Source: Flavobacteriales bacterium UBA2040
GTDB lineage: Bacteria; Bacteroidota; Bacteroidia; Flavobacteriales_D; Crocinitomicaceae
DNA: 6,170 bases
Direction: 5' to 3'
NCBI GenBank assembly: GCA_002332715.1
Contig: DDBE01000020.1
Coordinates: 1 to 6,170 of the forward strand
Below, one piece after another: positions 1 through 6,170 of the stretch (position 1 is its first letter; each line of letters begins with the position of its first letter). The notes under the pieces are model-generated. The model was not told the DNA's origin and searched no databases. It worked only from the letters and a program-made list of their open reading frames with translations. A program made the translations under genes and the position numbers.

Positions 1-111
1 ATAATAAGAAAAGCGTTCCCACATCTCAGTAAAAAACAGTACGTAAAGTCCAATTGGGTGTCCAAATAATTCCTTTTGATTGTCTGAAGGCAATGCAGTC
101 TGATTCGACAT
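1..111 (-). CDS. POT/PTR2-family proton-coupled di/tripeptide transporter, N-terminus only (runs off left edge)
   Basis: Translating the minus strand from the ATG at 111-109 gives 37 open codons up to the window edge, beginning [17 protein letters not shown]. Residues 17-37 read [21 protein letters not shown]. This is the hallmark start of transmembrane helix 1 in the POT (PTR2) family, including the ExxER motif (Glu29, Glu32, Arg33) that takes part in proton coupling. Known family role: inner-membrane symport of di- and tripeptides with protons. The short polar N-terminal tail before helix 1 is normal for bacterial members, which are about 450-700 residues long, so over 90% of the gene lies outside the window. 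No Shine-Dalgarno precedes the ATG, as is usual in Bacteroidota. It is divergent from the exported aminopeptidase gene, which suggests linked roles in peptide use (inference). The family call is strong despite the short length; the exact substrate is unknown. Confidence 0.88.
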   Translation of the reverse strand, partial: MSNQTALPSDNQKELFGHPIGLYVLFFTEMWERFSYY

Positions 112-384
112 TTCGATGTTTAGAGTTTTTAACGACCCGAAAATAGAAATTATATTTGAATTACTCCACTTTTCAAGCGATTTGTGTTCTCCTTATGATT
201 CAGCCCTTCGACGATATTTAGAGCGCAATTTCATAGTTTTTCTGCTCAATTCTTTTTTCAATTAAATTCCATATTCTGCATCAATGAAAAACAAAAAAGA
301 AATCAAACGAAGTCATTGAAAAGCCACAAAATCAGTGCCAAAGAGGAGCTTACACCATTTTAAAACCTCAATTTTTCGCTTTGA

Positions 385-408
385 TTAATTCACCATCAAT
401 AGAATTAA
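385..408. repeat. 7-bp perfect inverted repeat (possible operator)
   Basis: TTAATTC at 385-391 is mirrored by GAATTAA at 402-408, with a 10-nt spacer. It lies 68 nt upstream of the aminopeptidase ATG, between the divergent genes, where a regulator could bind. The arms are AT-rich and no U-tract follows, so it is unlikely to be a terminator. Repeats of this size also arise by chance in AT-rich DNA, and no matching regulator gene is in the window. Confidence 0.3.
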
Positions 409-451
409 CGAATCTTAATATCCAAACCCAAAGGCGTATGGTACATTTTAT

Positions 452-459
452 TATCTTTA
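452..459 (+). promoter_or_regulatory. Candidate -7 box for the aminopeptidase gene (weak)
   Basis: TATCTTTA matches seven of eight positions of the Bacteroidota -7 element TAnnTTTG, counting the two free positions. It ends 17 nt before the ATG at 477, similar to the spacing at the two other promoter candidates in the window. No TTG lies at the usual -33 distance upstream. A second degenerate match, TAcaTTTt, sits at 442-449. The call rests on position more than on sequence. Confidence 0.3.
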
Positions 460-476
460 CTTTTTCACGATGAAAC

Positions 477-2444
477 ATGAAGATTAAATTTTTAAAGTCT
501 AACATATTTAAACCTCAATTTCTGCTCATCTTATTGGTTGTGGTATTTTCCAGTTGTGAAGACCCTACGCCTAAGCCCAACAATAATAAAGAGCCTAAAA
601 CGACAAAAGTTGAACCAACCGATTCGCATTCCTATGCCAATATTGACGTAATACGTACAAAGCATTTGCATTTGGAAATGGATGTAAACTTTGAAAATCA
701 GACTATATATGGAATTGCTCGCCATCAAATGGTGAACAAAGGAACGAAAATCGCCATTTTTGATGTCAAGAATCTTGCTATTCAAAAAGTAACTTTGGGT
801 GAAACAGAGGAAGTAGAAACGACTTATGTTTTGGGCGAAAATGATTCTCTTTTAGGTCAACCACTTTCTGTTACCGTTGATTCCAATACGACTTTCGTAA
901 ATATTTATTACCAAACCACGGACAAATGCGAAGCTTTGGATTGGCTTGAGCCCAAACTTACTTCGGGCAAAAAACATCCTTTCTTATATTCTCAGGGACA
1001 AGCTATTTTAACTCGATCATGGATTCCAGTTCAAGGCACCCCTTCGAATCGAATTACGTATTCAGCAGATGTGAAAGTTCCGATAGAACTAATGGCAGTG
1101 ATGAGCGCGACGAATCCACGAGAATTAGACTCTTTGGGCGAATATCATTTCGAAATGAAGCAAGCGATACCTTGTTATCTCATTGCTCTTGCTGTTGGAG
1201 ATTTGCGTTATGTAGATTTGAACGAAAACTGTGGCGTGTACGCAGAACCTGAAATGATTGATGCTTGTGCAAAGGAATTTGAGGACCTTCCGACGATGAA
1301 ATTGACCGCTGAAAAGCTTTTCGGTAAATACCAATGGGAGCAATATGATGTTATCGTGCTTCCAGACTCCTTCCCTTTTGGTGGAATGGAGAATCCACGG
1401 TTGACTTTTGCGAATCCGACTTTGATAACCGGTGACAAAAGCTTGGTTTCAGTAATTGCGCACGAATTGGCTCATTCGTGGTCTGGAAATTTGGTCACCA
1501 ATTCGGACTGGGACGATTTTTGGCTCAATGAAGGATTTACGGTGTACATCGAAAATCGGATAATGGAGGAATTGGAAGGAAAAGAAATTTCTGACATGCT
1601 TTCGCTCATTGAGTTTCAGGAATTGGAGTCGGAAATGGAAGTAATTTCTGCTGGTGCACATCCAGAGGATACGAAACTTAAACTTTCACTTGATGGGCGA
1701 AGTCCGGATGACGGAATGACTTCCGTCGCTTATGTAAAAGGAGCGTATTTCTTAAAAACCTTAGAGAAAAGAGTTGGCCGCGCCAATTTTGATGTATTCT
1801 TGAAGCGTTATTTCCGCGAGTTTGCCTTTCAAACCATCACAACAGAGCAATTTGAGAAATTCTTGAATGAACGCTTGTTAAATCCGATGCGTATTCGTTT
1901 CAATACGAAAGAATGGTTGTACGAAGAAGGATTGCCGAAAAACTGTGTGAAAATTGAGTCCAAACGATTCGATATGATTCAACAATACGTGGACTTGGTG
2001 GTTGATGGAAAAAACATTTTCAAGCGGAATTATGTCGACGGTAAAAAACTACAAGTAAAATCGAGAGACCAATTTATTACGCAGGAATGGTTGGCATTTA
2101 TTAGAGCGTTACCTGATTCGTTGCCACTTCAAACTTATCGCAATCTAGACGCCAGAATGAATTTTAAAAATTGTGGAAATGCCGAAATTATGTTCGAATG
2201 GTACATGAAAAACATCGACGCTGGAAACGACAAAGTGTATCCGCAAATGAAACGCTTTTTAACCAAAGTTGGTCGACGAAAATTTGTTGAACCATTGTTT
2301 GAAAAACTAAATGAAACGGAAGTCAATCACGCTTGGGCGAATAGGCATTATGCAGATATCCGTGATAATTATCATTTTGTGACCAGAAATACGGTAGATG
2401 GTATTTTGAAATTTAAACCCATGGTAAAAGCAGGTTCAAAATAG
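477..2444 (+). CDS. Lipoprotein M1-family zinc aminopeptidase, leukotriene A4 hydrolase-like
   Basis: The 655-residue protein is a metallopeptidase that removes N-terminal residues from peptides. Residues 1-26 form a lipoprotein signal (basic start, hydrophobic run 15-24, FSSC box), so Cys27 is probably acylated and the enzyme sits in the envelope. Acidic Glu28 and Asp29 follow the cysteine, as in some Bacteroidota surface lipoproteins, though outer-face display is unproven. A Pro/Lys/Asn/Thr-rich linker follows. An N-terminal beta domain (about 50-245) contains SQGQA at 172-176. The catalytic domain (about 245-487) has GGMEN at 302-306 for N-terminus binding, and HELAH at 329-333 with Glu352 in NEGF, giving zinc ligands His329, His333 and Glu352 and general base Glu330. 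Tyr419 matches LTA4H Tyr383. The helical C-terminal domain (about 500-650) keeps GRRKF at 599-603, matching human Arg563 and Lys565. Spacing of these motifs equals that of LTA4H. The ATG at 477 is needed to keep the signal peptide; the next Met is residue 69. The family call is firm; the natural peptides are unknown. Confidence 0.95.
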   Translation: MKIKFLKSNIFKPQFLLILLVVVFSSCEDPTPKPNNNKEPKTTKVEPTDSHSYANIDVIRTKHLHLEMDVNFENQTIYGIARHQMVNKGTKIAIFDVKNLAIQKVTLGETEEVETTYVLGENDSLLGQPLSVTVDSNTTFVNIYYQTTDKCEALDWLEPKLTSGKKHPFLYSQGQAILTRSWIPVQGTPSNRITYSADVKVPIELMAVMSATNPRELDSLGEYHFEMKQAIPCYLIALAVGDLRYVDLNENCGVYAEPEMIDACAKEFEDLPTMKLTAEKLFGKYQWEQYDVIVLPDSFPFGGMENPRLTFANPTLITGDKSLVSVIAHELAHSWSGNLVTNSDWDDFWLNEGFTVYIENRIMEELEGKEISDMLSLIEFQELESEMEVISAGAHPEDTKLKLSLDGRSPDDGMTSVAYVKGAYFLKTLEKRVGRANFDVFLKRYFREFAFQTITTEQFEKFLNERLLNPMRIRFNTKEWLYEEGLPKNCVKIESKRFDMIQQYVDLVVDGKNIFKRNYVDGKKLQVKSRDQFITQEWLAFIRALPDSLPLQTYRNLDARMNFKNCGNAEIMFEWYMKNIDAGNDKVYPQMKRFLTKVGRRKFVEPLFEKLNETEVNHAWANRHYADIRDNYHFVTRNTVDGILKFKPMVKAGSK

Positions 2445-2466
2445 CAAGATAAAGTTACAAGAACGT

Positions 2467-2501
2467 CAATTCATAATCAGCCAATCCGTAATCAGCAATC
2501 C
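2467..2501. repeat. Imperfect 15-bp tandem repeat in the convergent intergenic gap
   Basis: Two adjacent 15-bp units, CAATTCATAATCAGC at 2467-2481 and CAATCCGTAATCAGC at 2482-2496, differ at two positions. A third partial unit, AATCC, follows at 2497-2501, just before the valS stop codon at 2504-2506. The repeat fills most of the 59-nt gap between the 3' ends of the aminopeptidase gene and valS. I see no GC-rich hairpin with a T-run on either strand here, so no intrinsic terminator can be called for either gene. Confidence 0.7.
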
Positions 2502-2503
2502 TA

Positions 2504-5131
2504 CTAATTCAATTCCGCCAACTTCTCTTCAAGAATAGCAATCTTGCCCAGAGCATCTGCTTCTTTCTTTTTCTCGATTGCCACCACTTTTTCCGGCGCA
2601 CCTGCCATGAATTTTTCGTTCTTCAATTTGTTGTGAACGCTTTTCAAAAACCCTTTGGCATAGTTCAACTCTTCCGACAATTTAGCTTTCTCCGCTTCAA
2701 CATCAATCGCATCTCCAAAAGGAATGTAAAACTCATTTCCTCCGGCGATAAAACCATTTGCTTGTGCTACTTTTTCGGTAACATACTCCAATGAAGACAA
2801 ATTCCCCATTTTAGAAATCACGCTGTCCATTGATTTATCAATTTCACCATTCATTTTCACGAAAAGTTCCATTTTCACCTTGTTGGCAATGTTATTTTTC
2901 TTACGGATGTTTCGAATATTTGTTATTACTTCTACCGCTTCTTCAAATGATTTCAAGATGGACGAATCCACTTTTTTCACTTTTGGCCATTCTGCCACGA
3001 TGATGTCTTCGCCTTCTTTTCTGTCCCTGATCAAATGCCACAACTCTTCAGCTATAAAAGGTGTAAAGGGTTGCGCCAATTTCAATAATTCTTCAAAGAA
3101 TACTTTCGTTTGACCCAATGTTTTAGCATCAATCGGCTGTTTGTAGCCTGGCTTAATCATCTCCAAATACCACGAACAGAAATCGTCCCAAACCAATTTG
3201 TAGATCGCCATCAATGCTTCAGAAATCTTAAACTTATCGAACAAGTCATTGATTTGAGTTAAAGTTTCATTGAATTTCACCTCAAACCATTCAATCGCAA
3301 TTTTCGACGATTCGGGCTGCGGCAAATCTTTCGACTGCCAAGAATCGACCAAACGATACGCATTCCAAATCTTATTGGTGAAATTTCTTCCTTGTTCACA
3401 TTGTGAAGTATCGAAAGGCAAATCATTTCCTGCGGGAGATGAAATCAAAACACCCATTCGAACACCATCGGCTCCATAACGGTCGATTAATTCAATCGGA
3501 TCTGGGGAATTCCCAAGAGATTTGGACATTTTACGGCCCAATTTATCTCGAACAATTCCTGTGTAGTACACATTTTTGAACGGAAGCTCACCCAAATATT
3601 CATATCCCGCCATGATCATACGGGCTACCCAGAAGAACATAATCTCAGGAGCAGTTACCAAATCATTGGTCGGATAATAATATTGTATTTCTTTATTCTT
3701 AGGATCCGTCAAACCATTGAAAACCGAAATCGGCCACAACCAGCTTGAGAACCAAGTATCCAATACATCTTCGTCTTGTTTCAATTGCGAAACGGAAATA
3801 TCACGTCCACATTTATGCGAAGCGATTTTAGCTGCCTCTTCTATTGATTTTGCGATAACATAATCGTCCTCACCTTCTCCATAATAGTAGGCTGGAATTT
3901 GATGTCCCCACCACAATTGACGAGAAATACACCAATCTTTCACATTGTCCAACCAATGACGATAGGTATTCTTGAATTTCTCCGGGTGAAACTTAATATT
4001 TCCATTCATCACATTTTCTAAAGCTGGTGCCGCCAATTCTTTCATGGCAACGAACCATTGCAGTGATAAACGTGGTTCGATAACAGCATCCGTTCGTTCA
4101 GAAAATCCAACTTTATTGATGTGATCTTCGGTTTTCACCAAATAACCTTTATCGTATAATTCTTTTTCGATTACTTTTTTCACTTCAAAACGATCCATTC
4201 CCTCATAATGCGCTCCTTCAGCATTTAAGGTTCCGTTTGCATTGAAAATATCGATAGTTTCTAAGTCGTGTTTTTTTCCTAACTCGTAATCGTTCGTGTC
4301 ATGCGCTGGCGTAACTTTCAAACAACCTGTTCCGAATGAAGGATCAACATATTCATCCAAAATAATTGGAATACTTCTGTTCACAATAGGTACAATCGCC
4401 GTTTTTCCGTGCAAATGCTTGAATCGAGGGTCTTCTGGGTGAATACAAATGGCGCTATCTCCCAAAATAGTTTCAGGGCGAGTCGTTGCAACGGTCAACC
4501 ATTCATCTTCCGTTCCTGCTACTTTATAGCGAACGTAAAACAATTTCGAATTAACTTCTTTGTAGTTTACCTCTTCGTCAGACACGGCAGTCAAAGCTTC
4601 AGGATCCCAATTCACCATTCGAACTGAACGATAAATCTTTCCTTTTTTGTACAAATCCATGAAAACGTTGATCACACTTTCCGAATAGAGTTTATCCATC
4701 GTGAAATGTGTGCGCTCCCAATCGCAAGACGCACCAAGTTTTTTCAGTTGTTCCAAGATGATTCCACCGTGTTTGTTTTTCCATTCAAAAGCATGCGACA
4801 AGAATTCCTCTCTTGATAAATCGGACTTTTTGATTCCCTCTTTGCGCAGTTTTTGAACTACTTTTGCTTCGGTAGCAATGGAGGCGTGATCCGTTCCGGG
4901 AACCCAACAAGCATTCTTTCCTAACATGCGCGCACGACGAACTAATACATCTTGAATCGTATTATTCAACATGTGTCCCATGTGTAAAACGCCCGTTACA
5001 TTTGGCGGAGGAATGACGACGGTATAAGCTTCTCTTTCATCCGGTTCTGAATGAAAATAGCCCTTTTGCATCCAATGTGCATACCATTTTTCCTCTGCCT
5101 TAAGCGGCTCATACGTTTTGGGAATCTCCAT
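2504..5131 (-). CDS. valS: Valyl-tRNA synthetase
   Basis: This cytoplasmic class I synthetase charges tRNA-Val with valine and hydrolyses mischarged Thr-tRNA-Val. From the ATG at 5131 it is 875 residues, usual for Bacteroidota and complete. Landmarks: HMGH (HIGH signature) at 50-53 within [23 protein letters not shown] just after it; the editing (CP1) domain with ATTRPET at 215-221 and TPAHDTND at 274-281; the [15 protein letters not shown] block around 400-414; [14 protein letters not shown] at 534-538; an anticodon-binding helical domain at about 610-760; and a C-terminal coiled-coil arm at about 810-875 rich in Lys, Glu and Leu. Val rather than Ile or Leu specificity follows from the editing block and this C-terminal arm. 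An in-frame TTG at 5155 would add eight residues (MSLNFKQN), but it is part of a perfect TAnnTTTG promoter box, so the ATG at 5131 is preferred. All catalytic motifs are intact. It is convergent with the aminopeptidase gene and divergent from the amidohydrolase gene. Confidence 0.98.
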   Translation of the reverse strand: MEIPKTYEPLKAEEKWYAHWMQKGYFHSEPDEREAYTVVIPPPNVTGVLHMGHMLNNTIQDVLVRRARMLGKNACWVPGTDHASIATEAKVVQKLRKEGIKKSDLSREEFLSHAFEWKNKHGGIILEQLKKLGASCDWERTHFTMDKLYSESVINVFMDLYKKGKIYRSVRMVNWDPEALTAVSDEEVNYKEVNSKLFYVRYKVAGTEDEWLTVATTRPETILGDSAICIHPEDPRFKHLHGKTAIVPIVNRSIPIILDEYVDPSFGTGCLKVTPAHDTNDYELGKKHDLETIDIFNANGTLNAEGAHYEGMDRFEVKKVIEKELYDKGYLVKTEDHINKVGFSERTDAVIEPRLSLQWFVAMKELAAPALENVMNGNIKFHPEKFKNTYRHWLDNVKDWCISRQLWWGHQIPAYYYGEGEDDYVIAKSIEEAAKIASHKCGRDISVSQLKQDEDVLDTWFSSWLWPISVFNGLTDPKNKEIQYYYPTNDLVTAPEIMFFWVARMIMAGYEYLGELPFKNVYYTGIVRDKLGRKMSKSLGNSPDPIELIDRYGADGVRMGVLISSPAGNDLPFDTSQCEQGRNFTNKIWNAYRLVDSWQSKDLPQPESSKIAIEWFEVKFNETLTQINDLFDKFKISEALMAIYKLVWDDFCSWYLEMIKPGYKQPIDAKTLGQTKVFFEELLKLAQPFTPFIAEELWHLIRDRKEGEDIIVAEWPKVKKVDSSILKSFEEAVEVITNIRNIRKKNNIANKVKMELFVKMNGEIDKSMDSVISKMGNLSSLEYVTEKVAQANGFIAGGNEFYIPFGDAIDVEAEKAKLSEELNYAKGFLKSVHNKLKNEKFMAGAPEKVVAIEKKKEADALGKIAILEEKLAELN

Positions 5132-5136
5132 GTTTT

Positions 5137-5150
5137 GCTTAAAATTAAGC
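5137..5150. repeat. Short inverted repeat in the valS leader
   Basis: On the minus strand GCTTAA-TT-TTAAGC forms a 6-bp palindrome with a 2-nt centre, lying between the -7 box and the valS ATG, six nucleotides before the start codon. A hairpin with a slightly larger loop, or an operator half-buried in the transcript start, is conceivable. It is small and AT-rich, so chance is a fair explanation. It does not resemble a T-box leader. Confidence 0.35.
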
Positions 5151-5152
5151 GA

Positions 5153-5187
5153 CAAAGGTAGTGAAAATGGAGGTGATTTTTAGTCAA
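5153..5187 (-). promoter_or_regulatory. valS promoter, Bacteroidota type (-33 TTG, -7 TAnnTTTG)
   Basis: On the minus strand TACCTTTG at 5160-5153 matches the Bacteroidota -7 consensus TAnnTTTG perfectly. A TTGAC lies upstream at 5187-5183, leaving 24 nt between TTG and the -7 box, slightly longer than the usual range of about 17-23. The box ends 21 nt before the ATG at 5131, predicting a leader of roughly 15 nt. This is the best promoter in the window and fixes the valS start downstream of the TTG at 5155. Confidence 0.65.
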
Positions 5188-5271
5188 GAATTGCACTATT
5201 TTTCACGAATACATAGTGATCTTTTGTTATGTCAAATAGATGTTCAGCTCTTTCCACTATGAAATTCTTTT

Positions 5272-5279
5272 TAAATTTA
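5272..5279 (+). promoter_or_regulatory. Candidate -7 box for the amidohydrolase gene
   Basis: TAAATTTA, followed by GCA, departs from TAnnTTTG only at the last base and ends 18 nt before the ATG at 5298, close to the valS geometry. No TTG is found at the expected -33 distance; the nearest upstream, at 5224-5226, is about 45 nt away. It lies in the 166-nt divergent region shared with valS. Confidence 0.4.
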
Positions 5280-5297
5280 GCAATCAAATATTCCATC

Positions 5298-6170
5298 ATG
5301 TATAAATACTTTTTAGTTCCTTTCTTTATAATTATACTATCAGGTTGTATGAAAGGCCAAAAGGCCGATTTAGTCATTCACAATGCGATTATTCATACTA
5401 TGGATGAGAATGAAACAATTTATGAAGCGATTGCAATTAAGGATGGTAAAATATTGGAAATTGGTCCTGAACGACAAATATTGAATAAGTATTCGTCAGA
5501 CGAAACGATAGATGCTGAAGGAAAAGAAGTTTATCCTGGTTTTACTGACGCGCATGGACATTTGATGCCCTATGCAGATATGAAATTGGGAGCTGATTTG
5601 TTTGGTTGTCGAACACTCGAAGAGTTATTGGTCAGAACGGAGAAATATACAGACAAATCGAATCGGAAATTTGTAGTTGGTCATGGTTGGGATCAATCTA
5701 TGTGGGGTGGTGATGTATTGCCAACGAACGAGAAACTGAACGAAATATTCCCGAAAACTCCTGTTTACCTTTATAGAGTTGATGGACATGCCGTTTTGGT
5801 CAACCAAGCTGCTTTGGACAAGGCGAAAATCACAGTAGAATCGATAATTCCTGGCGGACAAGTAACTATTGAAAATGGAGTTTGTACGGGTCTACTTTTA
5901 GACAACGCGATGGATTCTATGTCGGCTATGATACCGACATACCCCGAAAAAGACAGGATAAATGCGCTATTGGAAATTCAAGAAGAACTTTTTCAATATG
6001 GTATAACAAGTGTTCATGATGCCGGAATTGCCAGCAAAGATCTCCCCCTTTTCAAAAAGGTTGCTGAATCGAAGGGACTGAAGTTGAATGTTTATGGAAT
6101 GCTGCGCAATTCACCTGAAAACAGAGCCTTTGTTGAAAAAAATGGTAAAATAAATTGGGGTAATTTTTAC
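5298..6170 (+). CDS. Lipoprotein amidohydrolase (Amidohydro_3, YtcJ-like), N-terminal part, runs off right edge
   Basis: An open frame of 291 codons runs from the ATG at 5298 to the last base with no stop. The start MYKYFLVPFFIIILSGC is a lipoprotein signal with a good LSGC lipobox, so Cys17 should be acylated and the enzyme envelope-anchored. The mature part begins with the small beta domain typical of amidohydrolases (ADLVIHNAIIHTMDE, then AIAIKDGKILEIG), followed by PGFTDAHGHL with metal-binding His86-x-His88. Further Amidohydro_3 landmarks are GHGWDQSMW at 128-136, DGHAVLVN at 162-169, PGGQ at 185-188 leading to TGLLLDNAM, and GITSVHDAG ending near 243 with His240. The family is metal-dependent and cleaves amide or related C-N bonds; known relatives act on N-substituted formamides, but the substrate here is unknown. 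Full members are about 530-580 residues, so roughly half is present and the remaining metal ligands are not visible. It is divergent from valS. Family is well supported; function is not. Confidence 0.92.
   Translation, partial: MYKYFLVPFFIIILSGCMKGQKADLVIHNAIIHTMDENETIYEAIAIKDGKILEIGPERQILNKYSSDETIDAEGKEVYPGFTDAHGHLMPYADMKLGADLFGCRTLEELLVRTEKYTDKSNRKFVVGHGWDQSMWGGDVLPTNEKLNEIFPKTPVYLYRVDGHAVLVNQAALDKAKITVESIIPGGQVTIENGVCTGLLLDNAMDSMSAMIPTYPEKDRINALLEIQEELFQYGITSVHDAGIASKDLPLFKKVAESKGLKLNVYGMLRNSPENRAFVEKNGKINWGNFY

Larger units (their letters stand above)
112..476. other. Divergent intergenic region between peptide transporter and aminopeptidase genes
   Basis: This 365-nt AT-rich stretch should hold the promoters of both flanking genes. 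I read both strands for small genes and found only open frames of about 13 codons or fewer, for example an 11-codon plus-strand frame at 284-319 beginning MKNKKEIKRSH, with no family resemblance. No tRNA-like cloverleaf, riboswitch or terminator hairpin was recognised. Visible signals are a 7-bp inverted repeat at 385-408, a perfect plus-strand TAnnTTTG match at 151-158 with no TTG at the usual upstream distance and no gene close downstream, and a weak minus-strand pair that could serve the transporter: TTG at 176-174 followed after 21 nt by a degenerate TAatTTct at 152-145. Confidence 0.6.

Noticed and set aside
149..176. Sigma70-like TTGAAA, 16 nt, TATAAT on the minus strand before the transporter
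   Set aside because: It fits the enterobacterial consensus, which Bacteroidota primary sigma factors do not use; in AT-rich DNA such matches are frequent.
284..319. 11-codon plus-strand frame MKNKKEIKRSH
   Set aside because: Too short, no promoter at a sensible distance, no ribosome-binding context, and Lys-rich as expected from A-rich DNA.
470..487. Five-codon frame (MKHED) overlapping the aminopeptidase ATG out of frame
   Set aside because: It could act as an upstream frame, but nothing beyond the bare ATG supports translation.
5208..5229. ACATA/TATGT inverted repeat in the valS/amidohydrolase divergent region
   Set aside because: Arms of only 5 bp with a 12-nt loop in AT-rich DNA; expected by chance.
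5180..5377. Minus-strand frame crossing the valS/amidohydrolase intergenic region; its inner Met at 5299 would give about 39 residues ending FVKNSAILD
   Set aside because: It overlaps the amidohydrolase start, resembles no family I know, and ends just upstream of the valS -7 box. Its charged composition can arise by chance in AT-rich DNA.
1..6170. Search for mobile elements, CRISPR arrays, toxin-antitoxin pairs, phage genes, tRNAs and riboswitches
   Set aside because: None seen; the window is explained by four ordinary metabolic or housekeeping genes and short intergenic regions.

Overview
This is an AT-rich stretch of ordinary chromosome that fits the phylum Bacteroidota, most likely Flavobacteriales-like. 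Four things point that way. No Shine-Dalgarno sequence precedes the genes. The valS leader carries a perfect TAnnTTTG element, the -7 box of Bacteroidota promoters. Two of the four genes encode lipoproteins. The proteins also read like flavobacterial members of their families. The exact genus cannot be read from the window.

Layout: (1) 1-111, minus strand, is the first 37 codons of a proton-coupled di/tripeptide (POT family) transporter that runs off the left edge. (2) 112-476 is a divergent intergenic region with no convincing gene; it holds a 7-bp inverted repeat and weak promoter-like matches. (3) 477-2444, plus strand, is a lipid-anchored M1 zinc aminopeptidase of the leukotriene A4 hydrolase type. 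(4) 2445-2503 is a 59-nt convergent gap with an imperfect 15-bp tandem repeat. (5) 2504-5131, minus strand, is valS (valyl-tRNA synthetase), complete; its start is best placed at the ATG at 5131, not at a TTG 24 nt upstream that lies inside a promoter -7 box. (6) 5132-5297 is a divergent promoter region. (7) 5298-6170, plus strand, is the N-terminal 291 codons of a lipoprotein amidohydrolase (Amidohydro_3/YtcJ-like) that runs off the right edge.

How the genes may work together: the peptide transporter and the envelope-anchored aminopeptidase are divergently arranged and could form a small peptide-use pair, in which peptides are trimmed outside the cytoplasm and then imported. This is inference from function and adjacency. 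valS is a housekeeping gene with no evident link to its neighbours. The amidohydrolase is a second envelope hydrolase of unknown substrate. I saw no mobile element, CRISPR array, RNA gene or new multi-gene system. The points of interest are the missed edge genes, the valS start, the LTA4H-like active site and the tandem repeat.
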